Shown here: piece after piece, positions 1 through 11,120 of the stretch
How the letters are laid out: each line of letters starts with the position of its first letter
Numbering within the stretch: position 1 is the stretch's first letter
DNA from: Eledone cirrhosa
Lineage: Eukaryota > Mollusca > Cephalopoda > Octopoda > Eledonidae
Direction of reading: 5' to 3'
DNA: 64,000 bases
Assembly: GCA_964016885.1 (NCBI GenBank)
Contig: OZ024743.1
Span: forward strand, 182,807,218 to 182,871,217
Program-made: the position numbers and the translations under genes
The notes under the pieces: model-generated
What the model saw: the letters and a program-made list of their open reading frames with translations, nothing else
Told to the model about the DNA's origin: nothing
Databases searched by the model: none

Positions 1-514
1 ACAATCGGATAATTTTGTACAAGTAGAGACTATTTTTTTAGCTAACATTTCCATTGTAGGGTGAACATAAAGCAACACAGGAGGCAGGCCTGTCTCTGTC
101 CGAGTTTTATATTTTTCTGGATTCATTTTATATTATATTTTAGTTGCAGCCCTTAAGTAAAGTCTAAAGAGAAAGTTTCGCAACTGATCCGTTAATTAAA
201 TATAGTTGAAGATATTTACATTAGTTTCTTGCAGGGGAAATAACAACTTTGGACATATCTAAGTTTCATTTTCACTTGTAAATTCTTTGAAAGATAACAT
301 TTTTTTTTCTTTCGAACTTGTGAATTCCTGAAAAAATAATATTTTCACTTTACTTAGAATATTCATGATGTAATTAAGTGATATTTTCTGACATTGTACT
401 GTTATAATAATTTAACTAGAAGATTACTTTTAAAATATTACAAAGAACGGAGTTAATTTGAGTGAGAACACTCAATGTTTATAAGGTTGCTTAGATACTT
501 GTACTACATGTAGG

Positions 515-550
<36 letters not shown>

Positions 551-1199
551 AACCTTGTCGCGTGACTCGGAGTTGTGTAGATGTTATAATAAATGAATTG
601 ATCTACTAAATAATTAATAATAATAGCTTTAGTTACAATGTAAGTGGCTATTAATAAACCTAACAACTGTACCGAGAGCAGGAAACTAAATATAGAAATG
701 ATCCTAGAATACAGTTTTTATAATAATTTACCCAGTGGCTTTCTTCGGACCTTAATGCCGCATACCAACGAACTGGCTCCACCCCTCGACAGTTTAGTAA
801 ATATCTTTATTATTCACAATTGTCTAAATAACGTTACAATTTGTTTATAATTATTTCAGAAGGAAAATATACTCATAAATAATTTATACAATACTTAATT
901 ACATAAATATTCCACATTAAAATATAAATTCAAAACGAAATAAAATATATTATAATCATGATGTTTCACATAAAAATAGAATTTGTGGAACCTTATAAAT
1001 ATAATACACATGGAAATATAGAATCGAAGGGGGAAAAAAAACTATTCAATACTGGGTGCCTCAGTTGGTCATACACCACAAGGAGTGACAGAGCCTCCAT
1101 CTAATTTTTTTTAGATAAGCCAATATGCTCGCAGTAGTGGACTGGGGTCTGGAGGACTTATCTGGTGATGGGTAAAGTGTTAGGACATAGGTTGTGTAT
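1..1199. other. AT-rich intergenic DNA
   Basis: No gene recognised. The stretch is AT-rich and contains a (TA)n microsatellite at about 518-546. Short open frames at 472-666 and 644-850 have no recognisable domain and overlap low-complexity sequence, so they are not called as genes. Confidence 0.6.
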
Positions 1200-1455
1200 A
1201 GCAGGGAAAGGTAGTGCATACTAGATGTATGCTTCAACCCTTGCCCATGGGCAGGTGGGTCTTCTATATTACTGCATAACGCCAGAGATCATGATCCTGT
1301 TTTATCACCTTTGAGAGATGTAATTGTGCAAGGTCAACTTTTATCACCTCATCCCAAGTCTTCCTACTACATAGCTTCCATCAACTTTGAGTAACCTGCA
1401 CCTTTTTATACAGCTGTCATCCTTCATATGTATCTCATGTCCATATCACCACATC
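1200..1455 (-). mobile_element. LINE-1 family (this window) C-terminal fragment
   Basis: On the minus strand this resembles, with decay, the LINE C-terminal region also present at 29591-30060 and 49818-50102 (the part coding for an RWYGHVMRM-type motif followed by GRPKKTW). It is too damaged to code for anything. Confidence 0.6.
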
Positions 1456-1462
1456 TTCTCAC

Positions 1463-1592
1463 ATTATATCCTATCAACTCACCCAGCTACAATATATAGT
1501 ACCAGTGATACAGGAGGGGCATTATGTCCTATCAACTCACCCAGCTACAATATATAGTACCAATGATACAGGAGGGGCAATAATGCCCCTCC
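1463..1592. repeat. Two-copy direct repeat of about 60 bp with palindromic end
   Basis: A unit beginning cctatcaactcacccagcta and ending gatacaggaggggca occurs twice in tandem with few differences. The second copy runs into a perfect inverted repeat, GGAGGGGC-ataat-GCCCCTCC, at about 1571-1592. Confidence 0.75.
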
Positions 1593-1970
1593 TATCTACT
1601 TGCCCAGCTGCAAGAAAGATGCAATTGTCAATAAAACAGTACTGTTATTTTTATGAGTGCTAAACTGTGTAACTTCTGTTTACTTTATGGCTAGAAGCTG
1701 GCTATTGAGAGTTGTATGCTATCATAACAATGCTAACAGGATATAAAAGACTTGTTGATTTGGTCAGTTGCTACTCTGTCGTTTATTTACAATATTTTTA
1801 CCTCTATCTCTTCCTCACACAAACCAGTCTCATGAAATCAACAGGTTATTGACATCTTGATGTTGTTTCAATGAAAACATCTAAAATAGGAGGAATTTGC
1901 TTACTGAGTGGGACGGACCTTGTCGAATGTTTCCACTGCTGATACTATCTACAGGCAGCAACAGCAATAT

Positions 1971-2095
1971 GAAATAAAGTATCTTGCTCAAGGACATAAT
2001 GCATTACCCAGTCTGGGAATCAAATTCGCAACTTCGCAATTGCAAATCTAATTAACTAAGAGTTACTGACCTCTCAGATGGGCCGAGAGCCTACA
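1971..2095 (-). mobile_element. SINE-B head fragment
   Basis: In reverse complement this matches the tRNA-like head and central part of SINE-B (compare 4747-5090), including the segment around ttgctcaagg and the B-box-like region. The 3' tail is missing. Confidence 0.55.
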
Positions 2096-2255
2096 TCTCA
2101 CATATTTTCCTGCACGGGATACATTTTATCATGGCACCCACACTAAGGAGGCAGTTATGTCTTTGACACAGCTGAAAATCCTAACTGCCTAAAAGGTCAG
2201 TAGCTCTGCTTAAGTACTGATTGTGGAGACCCATCCAACTCAAGTAAAATGGACT

Positions 2256-2414
2256 TTAAATGATGATGATGATCACTACCACTTCTACTCTTGCCACCAC
2301 CACTATTGCTAATCTTGCCATCACTACTACTCTTACCAACACCAACACCACCACTACTCTTGCCACCATTACCAGCACCACTACTACTACTCTTGCCACC
2401 ATTACCACCACCCT
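2256..2414 (+). repeat. Trinucleotide-rich simple repeat
   Basis: A (gat)n stretch passes into a degenerate run of accact / cacc units. The threonine- and proline-rich open frames here are simple translations of the repeat. Confidence 0.8.
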
Positions 2415-2460
2415 ATTCATTTATAACAAGAAAAGAAGATATTTTCATCTCATCTGACTT

Positions 2461-2796
2461 AATTCATTTCATCATTTCATTTCATTTTACGTCCGCTTTT
2501 CCCTGCATGCAAGGGTGGGACGGGAACTGATTCTGGCTTGATTTCTACAGCTGGATGCCCTTCCTAACACCAACCTCATTTACAGTGAGTGCTGGGTGCT
2601 TTTATGCCGTGGCACCTCCACGACCACTTTGCAGTGGAATGATATGGACCCCAGTCCGATCATCTCATTTCTACAGCTGAGTAAACTGGAGCAATGTGAA
2701 ATAAAGTGCCTTGCTCAAGGAAACAACACATCACCCGGTCTGAGAATTGAACTCACAACCTTTCGATTGCAAGGCCAATGCTCTAACCACTAAGCC
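2461..2796 (-). mobile_element. SINE-B, near full length
   Basis: Read on the minus strand it starts with a tRNA-like head (A-box-like tggcttagtggttagagcat, B-box-like gttgtgagttcaattctcag), then a body, then a tail containing ggttggtgttaggaagggca and a cgtaaaatgaaatgatg-type end. The plus-oriented copy at 4747-5090 is nearly the same over the full length. Confidence 0.85.
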
Positions 2797-2879
2797 ATGT
2801 GCCTTATTTAAATAATATCATAATGAAACAACAAATTCCACTGATGACACATAGATGAAAATAAAAAAAAACTTTTCTT

Positions 2880-3255
2880 CTTCACCCACTTATTCCTGAG
2901 AGGGTCGTTGGGGTAGAGTCCTCAAACACTTCTTCCAGAGGGTCCTGTCAGAAGCAACCGTCTCCAACTGATCTGGCTGAATCCCCAAGTGAGACCAGCC
3001 AAGCTCATGGATGTTATCCAACCATCTAGCTCGGGGTCTACCCCTGGGTCTCTTGCCGGTTGGTTTTGCTCATAAAATCTCTCCAGCGATTCTTTCCTGA
3101 GATATTCTAACCACACGGCCATAGTATCTGAACTGTGATCTCTTAATTCAGAGAAGTAGTGGCTCTACCTGGAGTGACTCTCTGATCTCTGAGTTATACA
3201 CTCTCTTAAGTAACATTACTTCAAAGACCTTTCGGAGGAGCCCCATTTCAGCCAT
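2880..3255 (-). mobile_element. LINE-2 family (this window) C-terminal fragment
   Basis: The minus strand encodes a degenerate end of a non-LTR polyprotein, including a stretch reading ARWLDNIHELGWSHLG-like residues. Related pieces lie at 33530-33840, 40595-41105 and 44930-45295. It is a dead fragment with no upstream enzyme domain attached. Confidence 0.65.
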
Positions 3256-3422
3256 TTGTATGTAAATAAAAAAATTGAAAAATAAAAATAAAAATAATTA
3301 TTTTATTAACATAGATCCAGAAGATTATCATGGATTTATATATATATAATTTTATTTCATAATCAACATTATTTCATAATCAACACAAAAAATGACTAGC
3401 CACAGAAAAGATTTTTGGAAAC

Positions 3423-3449
3423 ATAGACATACATATTATAAACACAACG

Positions 3450-3483
<34 letters not shown>
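3423..3483. repeat. (CA)n-(TA)n microsatellite
   Basis: An acacac tract merges into a tatata tract immediately before the dispersed repeat that begins actagctgcagtacccgg. Confidence 0.85.
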
Positions 3484-4690
3484 CTAGCTGCAGTACCCGG
3501 TAAAGGTAGGGTTATTCGCAATTCCCAGAGTACGCCTGAAAATGCTAGTGACCCTGGGTGCCCATACTGGATTTTCAATAGCAACCTTTGCTAGGTGTTT
3601 ATGGCAGATCAATTTTTTGTGTGGAACTATCAATAGTTGTTTAAGCCATAAGTCCTTCTTCCAACCAGCTTTCTTATTCAAAGAGGGAATAAGCCAGGGA
3701 AGTTTGAGCTTATTCAACAAACTTATGTATAAGAATAACAAACTTACTGCCTTAGCGTTCAAGAACAAACAGAACAATTGAGGAAGTCATCGCAATTATT
3801 GAAGAAATTATAACCAAGTAAACATATTCAGGTACTGCTCAAGCAGCCTGTGTATCACTGTTTGTAAAGCCCTTCAAATGACTGAAGCAACTCAATAAAA
3901 CCATCCCGTTTTTCCCCTATAGTAGACATAACCCGAGAAAAACACACCATAAGTCGGATAAACTATCAGAAGTGTTGGCCCTAAAGAGGTCCTTGTAACA
4001 TTCACTGTTGCAAAGTGTCAATAATAGGGGAGAAGTTACATCTTAATTCGTGTTAATCTCCCCATGATCCGACACCTGGAAATATCGACAAAATAGACTT
4101 TACTCTCAAATATGGCATGTTACAATTGACATGCCGGGAGTACGACTAATCTCATGGTAAGCCAACTTCCAGGTCGTCATTGATCATCACACTTTTTTGT
4201 AACTTAACACTGATTCCTGCAGTTGACCTTAATGTGACCTAAGCATGTGCACATGTTCAGAATCCATATCAGTGGATGTGAGATATATATATATATATAT
4301 ATATATACAGAGACATCTGTTCAGTCGTCAACCAAAATTAGATTGTCGCCTGCTTTGTTTGGAATTTCTAATAAGTTGTTGCCTCGTTTTGGAGAACTGA
4401 GTTGTGGGAGGAGGAAGGAGAGTAGAGGGAGGGAGGGTTTAACATACAGTCGTAGTATCTCCTCTTCCCCATCTCTCACTGAAACGTCTTCTCTTTCCTC
4501 CTCCATTGTAAAGATGTCCCCAGGAGTTCCAGCATTGATTTTTATTGAAATCCAATTAGCCAGTCCTGTTTCTGAATATTAGCTTAATATGTGTGTAAAG
4601 TTTCATCAGGATCAGATCACTGGTGTAGGTGCCAACTGGTTATACACATTACACAGACAGACAGAAATTGCCATTTATATAGTAGATTAT
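3484..4690. mobile_element. Dispersed repeat with microsatellite-linked ends, unclassified
   Basis: The left part begins actagctgcagtacccgg directly after a (TA)n tract. The right part ends with acagacagacagaaattgcc followed by more (TA)n. Ends of this style are common for non-LTR retroelement debris, but no enzyme domain was found. A (TA)n tract at about 4281-4307 lies inside and may be an insertion border. Open frames at 3484-3777 and 4247-4582 are not recognised. Confidence 0.35.
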
Positions 4691-4746
4691 ATATATATAT
4701 AATCCATTTGCAACCACGCAGCATGCAATTTCTTCATATATTTATA

Positions 4747-5095
4747 TATGGAGGCACATGGCTTAGTGGTTAGAGCATTGGCCTTGCAATCGAAAGGTTG
4801 TGAGTTCAATTCTCAGACCGGGTGATGTGTTGTTTCCTTGAGCAAGACACTTTATTTCACATTGCTCCAGTTTACTCAGCTGTAGAAATGAGATGATAGG
4901 GACTGGGGTCCCTATCATTCCACTGCAAAGTGGTCGTGGAGATGCCACGGCAAAAAAGCACCCAGCACTCACTGTAAATGAGGTTGGTGTTAGGAAGGGC
5001 ATCCAGCTGTAGAAATCAAGCCAGAATCAGTTCCCATCCCACCCTTGCAAGCAGGGAAAAGCAGACGTAAAATGAAATGATGATGAATGAAATGA
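4747..5095 (+). mobile_element. SINE-B, full-length copy
   Basis: The 5' head looks tRNA-derived: A-box-like tggcttagtggttagagcat and B-box-like ggttgtgagttcaattctca. The body contains ttgagcaagacactttattt. The tail contains gtggtcgtggagatgccacg, ggttggtgttaggaagggca and an end rich in gatgatg. The tail matches the 3' end of the LINE at 49512-51660, so this SINE probably borrows that LINE's enzyme for mobilisation (inference). Confidence 0.88.
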
Positions 5096-5549
5096 TTTTC
5101 CTCCGCTGTGACCCATCTGTTTCTTTCTTACTGCTTCCCCTTTCTCTATATCTCTCACTTTCTTTTTACTCCCTCTGCCAGTCACTCTCTCAGTTAGCCT
5201 CTTCCTCACACTCACTCACTCTCTGATACTCCCTCTCCCTCACTTCCCCCCGTTTGACCTGTGTGAAATTTTTTTCTCGCTCACATTTCACCCAGGTTGG
5301 ATGGTCTTTATCTCTCGCCTACGATTTCACAGAACTTAAGTTCATCGATTTCAGGGACTTGACTCCTCCTTCCTCACTTTTCGTTGCATTACCATCTCTG
5401 TTTGTTTACATGTCTCGCTCGTTTCCCCCTATTTTACGTGTCCCAACGACTTTCTTTAGCCGTTGCTCGCACTAACCAGAGGTATATGGTCTTTAAAGCG
5501 ATGAAATACCAATGAAGGCTGGAAGATCACTGATGAAGGACTAATTTTA
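5096..5549. other. Pyrimidine-rich intergenic DNA
   Basis: CT-rich sequence with repeated tctctcact/ctccct words. The open frame at 5254-5475 shows no known domain. Confidence 0.5.
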
Positions 5550-5551
5550 TT

Positions 5552-5622
<71 letters not shown>
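5550..5622. repeat. (TA)n-(CA)n-(TA)n compound microsatellite
   Basis: About 10 TA, then about 9 CA, then about 16 TA dinucleotides without interruption. Confidence 0.9.
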
Positions 5623-5626
<4 letters not shown>

Positions 5627-5865
5627 ATAAATTGTGAGCTAATGATGGAGCTTCTTTGAGGTCACTCACCCTGCTGCTAGTAATAGCAGCCAAACCTCCC
5701 TCAATCCATACCCAATAGATCAGCTTCTTTAGAGGCTGACCTCAGTTTAAACAATAACAACAACAATAACATATTATTTATGTATATACATATGTAGATT
5801 GAGAAAAAAACATTAACTGAAATGAAATACTGATGTGTTTTGAACCCAAATGAATTTTTTTTTAC

Positions 5866-5882
5866 GGGGGGGGGGGGGGGGG
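5866..5882 (+). repeat. Homopolymer of 17 G
   Basis: An uninterrupted G run preceded by a T run. It could form a G-quadruplex, and its length is likely to be unreliable in an assembly. Confidence 0.85.
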
Positions 5883-5989
5883 TTCCTCCTCCCCAAGATT
5901 TTGTTTGATTGGAAAAATAAAGAACTACGAAGAACTGACAAAATTTCCCTACGTGGTTATTTTTTGTTTATGTACCACAGTTGCAACTT

Positions 5990-8050
5990 AGTGCTTGAGT
6001 CTAAATTCTGTCTCAAGCCAGGATGATCGTTAAGCCGCCACTTATCCCAGTTTCATTGCGTGAAGCAACTGAGAGTACATATCTCCCCTGAACAGGACAT
6101 CAGTCCATCGCAGAGTTAAACCCCCCAGGTACTCCTTCAGGTAAGTATACTGGAGCAGCATGAAATGAAGCGTTTTGCTCAAGAACACAAATCAGGAATC
6201 GAACTCATGACATTATGATTGTAAGTCCAACACCCTTACCATAATTAAAATGTTTTTTCATATAATTATTTAGTTTTCATTATTTTTGTGACTGGTTATA
6301 AGGGACAGATGCCAAAGGTCTCCTTCAACTGAAACAATATACAATGGACAAAATGTTAAATACCACCAGTGTTACATTTAAACTTAGTCCTTAACTCTTA
6401 ACATCCTGTAATGTTTTGGCAGAAAATATCTTAAAATGGGTTCGTTAATTCAAATGTTTATAGTATCTTTAGTGGTTGAGCAGATCGTTGTGAAAATTTG
6501 CACTATGAGAGTAAACACTTTGAATTTTTAATGCAAGCCTAGAAAAGTGGATATATGATGATGTCCACTTTTCCACGCCAGTACGGTTGAATGGGTCTAG
6601 ACCAAATCAGTTCCGAAGCAAAGCCACTGATCTCCAGGCAGGCCAGGGACCTGAAACTCGCTTTACATACGGTCGATGCTCCACCAAGTGCACATTAGAG
6701 GTTGTCTCGGTGGTGTGTTAAAATAATCGTTATATTAAAAATAAATAATTTTTCATAAACATATTCCATGGCAGATATTGCACTTTTAGTTTTAAAAGTT
6801 CAGTTTTTTTTATAAAATCTTCTTATCCAGAAATGAATAAAATAATTAAACTCTAAACGACATCAAGGTAATTTTACTTAATATCTATATCACTGTTAAC
6901 ATAACAAAATTTACCTGGGAATGGAGTCTGTCTGACTCTCTGTGAGTGTGTGAGTGTTAAATATGTACATACTAGCCTAGAACCTGTCAAAAATTAGAGT
7001 GTATAGTAAAAAAAAATTCAATTTAATAATTTCTTGATTACAACATTGAAGATGCTTAAATCTTCAAGTTTTCCTTCATCTTTGTAAACTTCAATCTACC
7101 TTTTTTTCTTCTTCTTGATGGTAGTAGTAGTAGTAAAAACTTTTCTTTTTTTTTCAGAAGAGAGAAAACTATGTAACTATTTCCTAGACTGCTAAACATA
7201 CAATTTCTTGTGTTCTATTTTTTCAGAAACATTAAATCGATTTTATTATCTCATACAGGCTTCTATGTGTAATTACCTAATACATTAATTTACATATTTT
7301 TTACACAAGAGAGAGAGAGACAAATAGACAGACAGACAGAGAGAGGGAGTCCATTATCTAATTCAATGCCACCTTTACAATAAGTTCATTCACATGAGAA
7401 TTTAATCCAGAAAAATATCTGTTAGATTGCTTTCATACATATTTTACATGTCAAATGTTATTCATAAGTCTAAAAAGCAAGTAATAAATATGATTTTAAC
7501 AAGTCAGGAAGCCTGGTAAATTTAATAGAGTTAGAAAAGAAAATATTGTTATAATCTTGGCAGAAATAAAGTCACTGAATATACAGTATAACTAAATGGA
7601 AGCTTCAAGGGAATTTGTTGCTTTACCCCCCACCCCCACCATCAAAATACCAAACAGTAAATGTAATTATGTATGAATGAAACATGAGACTCTTTCAAAT
7701 AGCCATACAAAAACAATATATATAAATATTATATAGACTGTCTGTGGTACAAAGACTGGGAAGACCACAAATAAGAGTAATATTCAATGCATGGCTTGAA
7801 GCAGAGTCGGTATATTTGTGAAATGGAGTATCGACTGCAAGATTGAGTGTTTGTGGTATGGAGACTGGGAAGACCACAAATCAGAGTAGTACTCTATACA
7901 TAGTAAGATATAGAGTCGGTATATTAGTGAGGTAGAGAATCAACCGCAAGCTGAGACAGTTTCAGCTAATAACCTCTTCAAAAAAGGTAAGAATCTCTCA
8001 AGAGAGCTGGATAGCTTGCAGTCAATAGTAGTCTACCTCATTAAATATTT
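5990..8050. other. Intergenic DNA with decayed repeat pieces
   Basis: Holds a SINE-B-like minus-strand fragment around 6145-6245, a repeat fragment around 6555-6720 that resembles 12925-13090, a (GA)n/(GACA)n patch near 7309-7345, and the 7738-7965 duplication listed separately. No gene was recognised. Confidence 0.5.
7738..7965. repeat. Two-copy tandem duplication of about 113 bp
   Basis: Both halves carry gactgggaagaccacaaat, then agagta, then agagtcggtatatt and a tcgactgcaag/tcaaccgcaag ending. Divergence is moderate, so the duplication is not very recent. Confidence 0.7.
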
Positions 8051-8550
8051 TATATATATAACCCATGCTAGCGTCGAAAATGGACGTTAAACGTTAGAGA
8101 GAAATATCCTGTTATTTGTTTTCAAAACACTAGTCACTACCTGAAAACAACGTTGAACCTCACACAGATGATGATGAAAGAAACACAATAAGTGGATGGA
8201 GGCTGTGTTGCAAAAGACCCTTCCAACCCATGCAAATATGAAAAAAATGCACATAGTAAAATAATACTGGTGATCTATTCACCTTTAATCAGGATTTAAT
8301 CATTCATTATGAAACATTGTCATGCCCAAGTCTATTACACATCTGTTTGTTAATCATTGGTGTGTCAACATTATAATTTATACACAGACCAGTAAAGAAA
8401 AAAATATTAAATTCCCCAAATTATATAACTCTTTCACAGATTTACTTATTAGCACCTAATTAGATTCACATAAAAATACATTTAAAAATAATTATAGCAG
8501 TTCAAAGAAATAATGTTCCTTTTCTTTTAAAACAAAAAGTTTAAGAAATA

Positions 8551-9030
8551 TTACGTATCAAGAACTACACAATTATTTGATACATTACTATTACAGTCTC
8601 CATTTATGGTTGGTTTTGTTGAAATAGTATCTGTCCAGTGGTTTCGCCATTTTAGATAGAGGATACTGGGCCAGAGCAAGGCAAAGCTTAGTCTTGGATC
8701 TGGTTTTGTACATGCCAATAGTAAGAAGAAAACTTGGAAATATGGTATCATGAATAAGATAATCCAGATCAACAAAGGAATATCGGTCAGGTGGGAAAAT
8801 ATGCGGTACAGCATTGAAGTCTCAGGAGAAGAGGTTTCCATAATGGTATTCTTTGCAACTCCAACCTTACGTCCCAGTTTCGGGTCCAAGTGGAATTTTG
8901 ATGAATGATCAAAGGCATATTTAGTATATTTCTCATGAATCTCAAAGATATAATATGTCAAAGCACAGGTTATACTGAGGTAAGCAACAATAGCAATCCA
9001 TGCAATTCTTTGGCGGAATTTCATTGTCAT
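8551..9030 (-). CDS. LYSET: LYSET/TMEM251-like lysosomal enzyme trafficking factor
   Basis: A 159-residue protein. In vertebrates this Golgi membrane protein (LYSET, formerly TMEM251) retains GlcNAc-1-phosphotransferase, so lysosomal hydrolases receive mannose-6-phosphate tags. Visible here: the N-terminal FRQRIAWI segment, a first hydrophobic helix at about residues 9-29 ending YYIFEI, a second at about 84-107 (WIILFMIPYFQVFFLLLACT), then KPDPR and a C-terminal VLDT, all in the order of the human protein (131 aa as I recall it). The loop between helices and the C-terminal part are longer than in human. The start chosen is the first true ATG (9028-9030); a second Met lies two codons on. A good minus-strand splice acceptor (tattttcag) puts the exon start at about 9063, so an upstream non-coding exon is likely. 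Identification is from residue patterns. Confidence 0.85.
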   Translation of the reverse strand: MTMKFRQRIAWIAIVAYLSITCALTYYIFEIHEKYTKYAFDHSSKFHLDPKLGRKVGVAKNTIMETSSPETSMLYRIFSHLTDIPLLIWIILFMIPYFQVFFLLLACTKPDPRLSFALLWPSILYLKWRNHWTDTISTKPTINGDCNSNVSNNCVVLDT

Positions 9031-9063
9031 GTGACACAATCATAATTCCAGCAGTCTTTTACA

Positions 9064-9073
9064 CTGAAAATAA
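9064..9073 (-). other. Splice acceptor before the LYSET coding exon
   Basis: Minus strand reads tattttcag immediately before the exon, 33 bases upstream of the ATG. It implies a spliced 5'UTR. No donor was identified with confidence. Confidence 0.6.
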
Positions 9074-9204
9074 TGACGGGAAACAATATTAATATCTTCT
9101 TTGGTTAAATTAAATCATAAATGACAAATTAAACAAAAAAAGTATCAGTATTCTTAAAAACAATAGAAGAACAAACTAACAACTTTGAAATATTTAACTT
9201 TGTT

Positions 9205-9735
9205 ATTTCATTTTTCCACACTAGCATGGGTTAGATGAGTTGTCCCATTGTGAGACGAGTCAGATCAGATAACCGTGACTTACTCATACATAACCGATTT
9301 GGGCTTGGTTTCTACAGCTGGATGCCTTTCCTAACACCAACCACATTTACAGTGAGTACTGGGTGCTTTTTGTTGTGACACCAAACCAATCAACTGACAG
9401 ATTGGACTGGGTGCTTTTTGTCGTGTCACCATTATGATCACTTTACAGAGTGGACTGGGCGCATTTTGTCATGTCACCAATCCGACTACTTTACAGGGTG
9501 GACTGTGAGCTTTTGTGTATATTAACGGTGGTACCCTGAGAAAAGAAATTCAGTAGACGCTGTGAAGTGGTTGGTGTCAGGAAAGAAACAATGCCAAAAT
9601 GGAATGTAAGAGCAAGACACAGTGACCTGACTGGACTGTTTAGCCAGAGAATTGTCATGACCCAACATTGTCATCTAACTGACCTGTTTTGCCAGAGAAT
9701 GTGATGACCCAACAACCATGGAAGATAGATGTAAA
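9205..9735 (-). mobile_element. LINE/SINE shared 3' tail with internal repeats
   Basis: In reverse complement it contains the ggttggtgttaggaaagg tail and two or three imperfect copies of a roughly 65-bp motif with gacaaaatgcgcccagtcca-like sequence. This is the tail shared by SINE-B and the LINE at 49512-51660. Confidence 0.65.
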
Positions 9736-10871
9736 ACAGTGATGATGATGATTAGCAATAAAACATCACTTTACAATGATCATCCTAGATATTAAAATCA
9801 TCAATTTCGGACTAAACACAGCAACAATCAGTCAGCTTCTTTCTACTTTTTGTCTTAATAAAATGCAGCAAATGCACTCTTTATGGTGGTTATGCTGGTG
9901 CCATGGTAAAATTAACCTAGTACACAATAAAATATTCCCAATACACACTGTAAAGTAGTTGGCAGTAAGAAGGGTATCTAGCAGTAGAAACCATGGAAAA
10001 ATGAGAATGGTGTGGTCCTCAGATGTATCTAGTATTAGACTATGACAACCTGTCATAGAAATTAAGCCAAAATACAGTTCCGTATGAGCAAGACATGGTC
10101 ACCTGACCTGACTTGTCTCAATATGACATGTCTAAGCGATGAACAAGTGGAAAATGGACATTAAATTATGAAGTATGTATTTGGTAGTGAACAGAATAAT
10201 ATATTAGTAAAGTATAATTGTCAAAAGGAGTAAAAAAAAAAACAGTTTGTCACTTGGGTAAACATTTTAAAAAATCTATATAAAAGCTATAATTTGAATC
10301 TAGCACATTTGTCCTTCATGAGAAGTACCAAGATATATTTGTTGTTATTAAAAGGGTAGACAACTTCCAGTTTGTCAAAATGAATATAGGTATGTACATA
10401 TGGACTGAGTGGGGCATGTGCACGAAAACAAACAAATGTGTATATATATATACAAGAAGATCAGAAAAACAAGTCCTACCAGACGACACATCTGCTCCAA
10501 TTAGCAAACTGAATTGAAATTAAGACACGTGGTTTAGTAGTTAGGGATGGTCTCTTCTAGAAGTTAAGGCCGTGAAATTGGTTGTAGACAGCGTGTTGTG
10601 TCAACATGAATTATACCTGTAATTCAAAGGACTAAGCTTTTGTCACACACTACTATATCATGCTGAATCTCCCTGAGAAATACGTTAAGGGTACTCGTGT
10701 CAGTGAAATGCTCAAACACTTGCTCATTAATATCGGGAACAGGTTGTTGTGTTGGCCAACTCGCACACTCATCGTCACAACTGATGGACGTCCAACACAT
10801 ATTAAACAGCTGTTTATCGACACACATTCATTCTATTATAGTCTATTATATCCGTCTCTAATATCGGTATA
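9736..10871. other. Intergenic DNA, no recognised gene
   Basis: Open frames at 9776-10056 and 10624-10872 show no domain I recognise. The 10660-10872 frame has a gene-like composition but no splice context or homology that I can see. Confidence 0.45.
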
Positions 10872-11120
10872 ATAATTGTTTCTTCTTTTTGGCACAAGGC
10901 CAGCAATTACCCAGTGCATTACTTTATTTTATTGACCTCCGTAAGGATGAAAGGCAAAGTTAACCTCGAATAATGGTTTATGATTTAGGCACAAGGGCAA
11001 CAATTTTGGGAGAGGAGAAAGTCGATTAAATCGACCCCAGTATTTTATTTTATTTTATTTTATCGACCCTGTAAGGATGAAATGTAAAGCTAGCCTCGAC
11101 GGGATTTGAACACAGAAGAT
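10872..11120 (-). mobile_element. SINE-A fragments, two in tandem
   Basis: The first piece (about 10872-10970) reads attgtttcttctttttggca through aaggatgaaaggcaaagtta. The second (about 10981-11117) has a variant middle (tcgattaaatcgaccccagt) and ends gggatttgaacacag. Both are antisense to the tRNA head of SINE-A. Confidence 0.75.

Noticed and set aside
2260..2530. Threonine- or proline-rich proteins
   Set aside because: Simple-sequence translation.
4747..4820. tRNA gene
   Set aside because: A- and B-box-like motifs are present, but this is the head of SINE-B, repeated elsewhere with a SINE body attached. No proper acceptor stem was seen.
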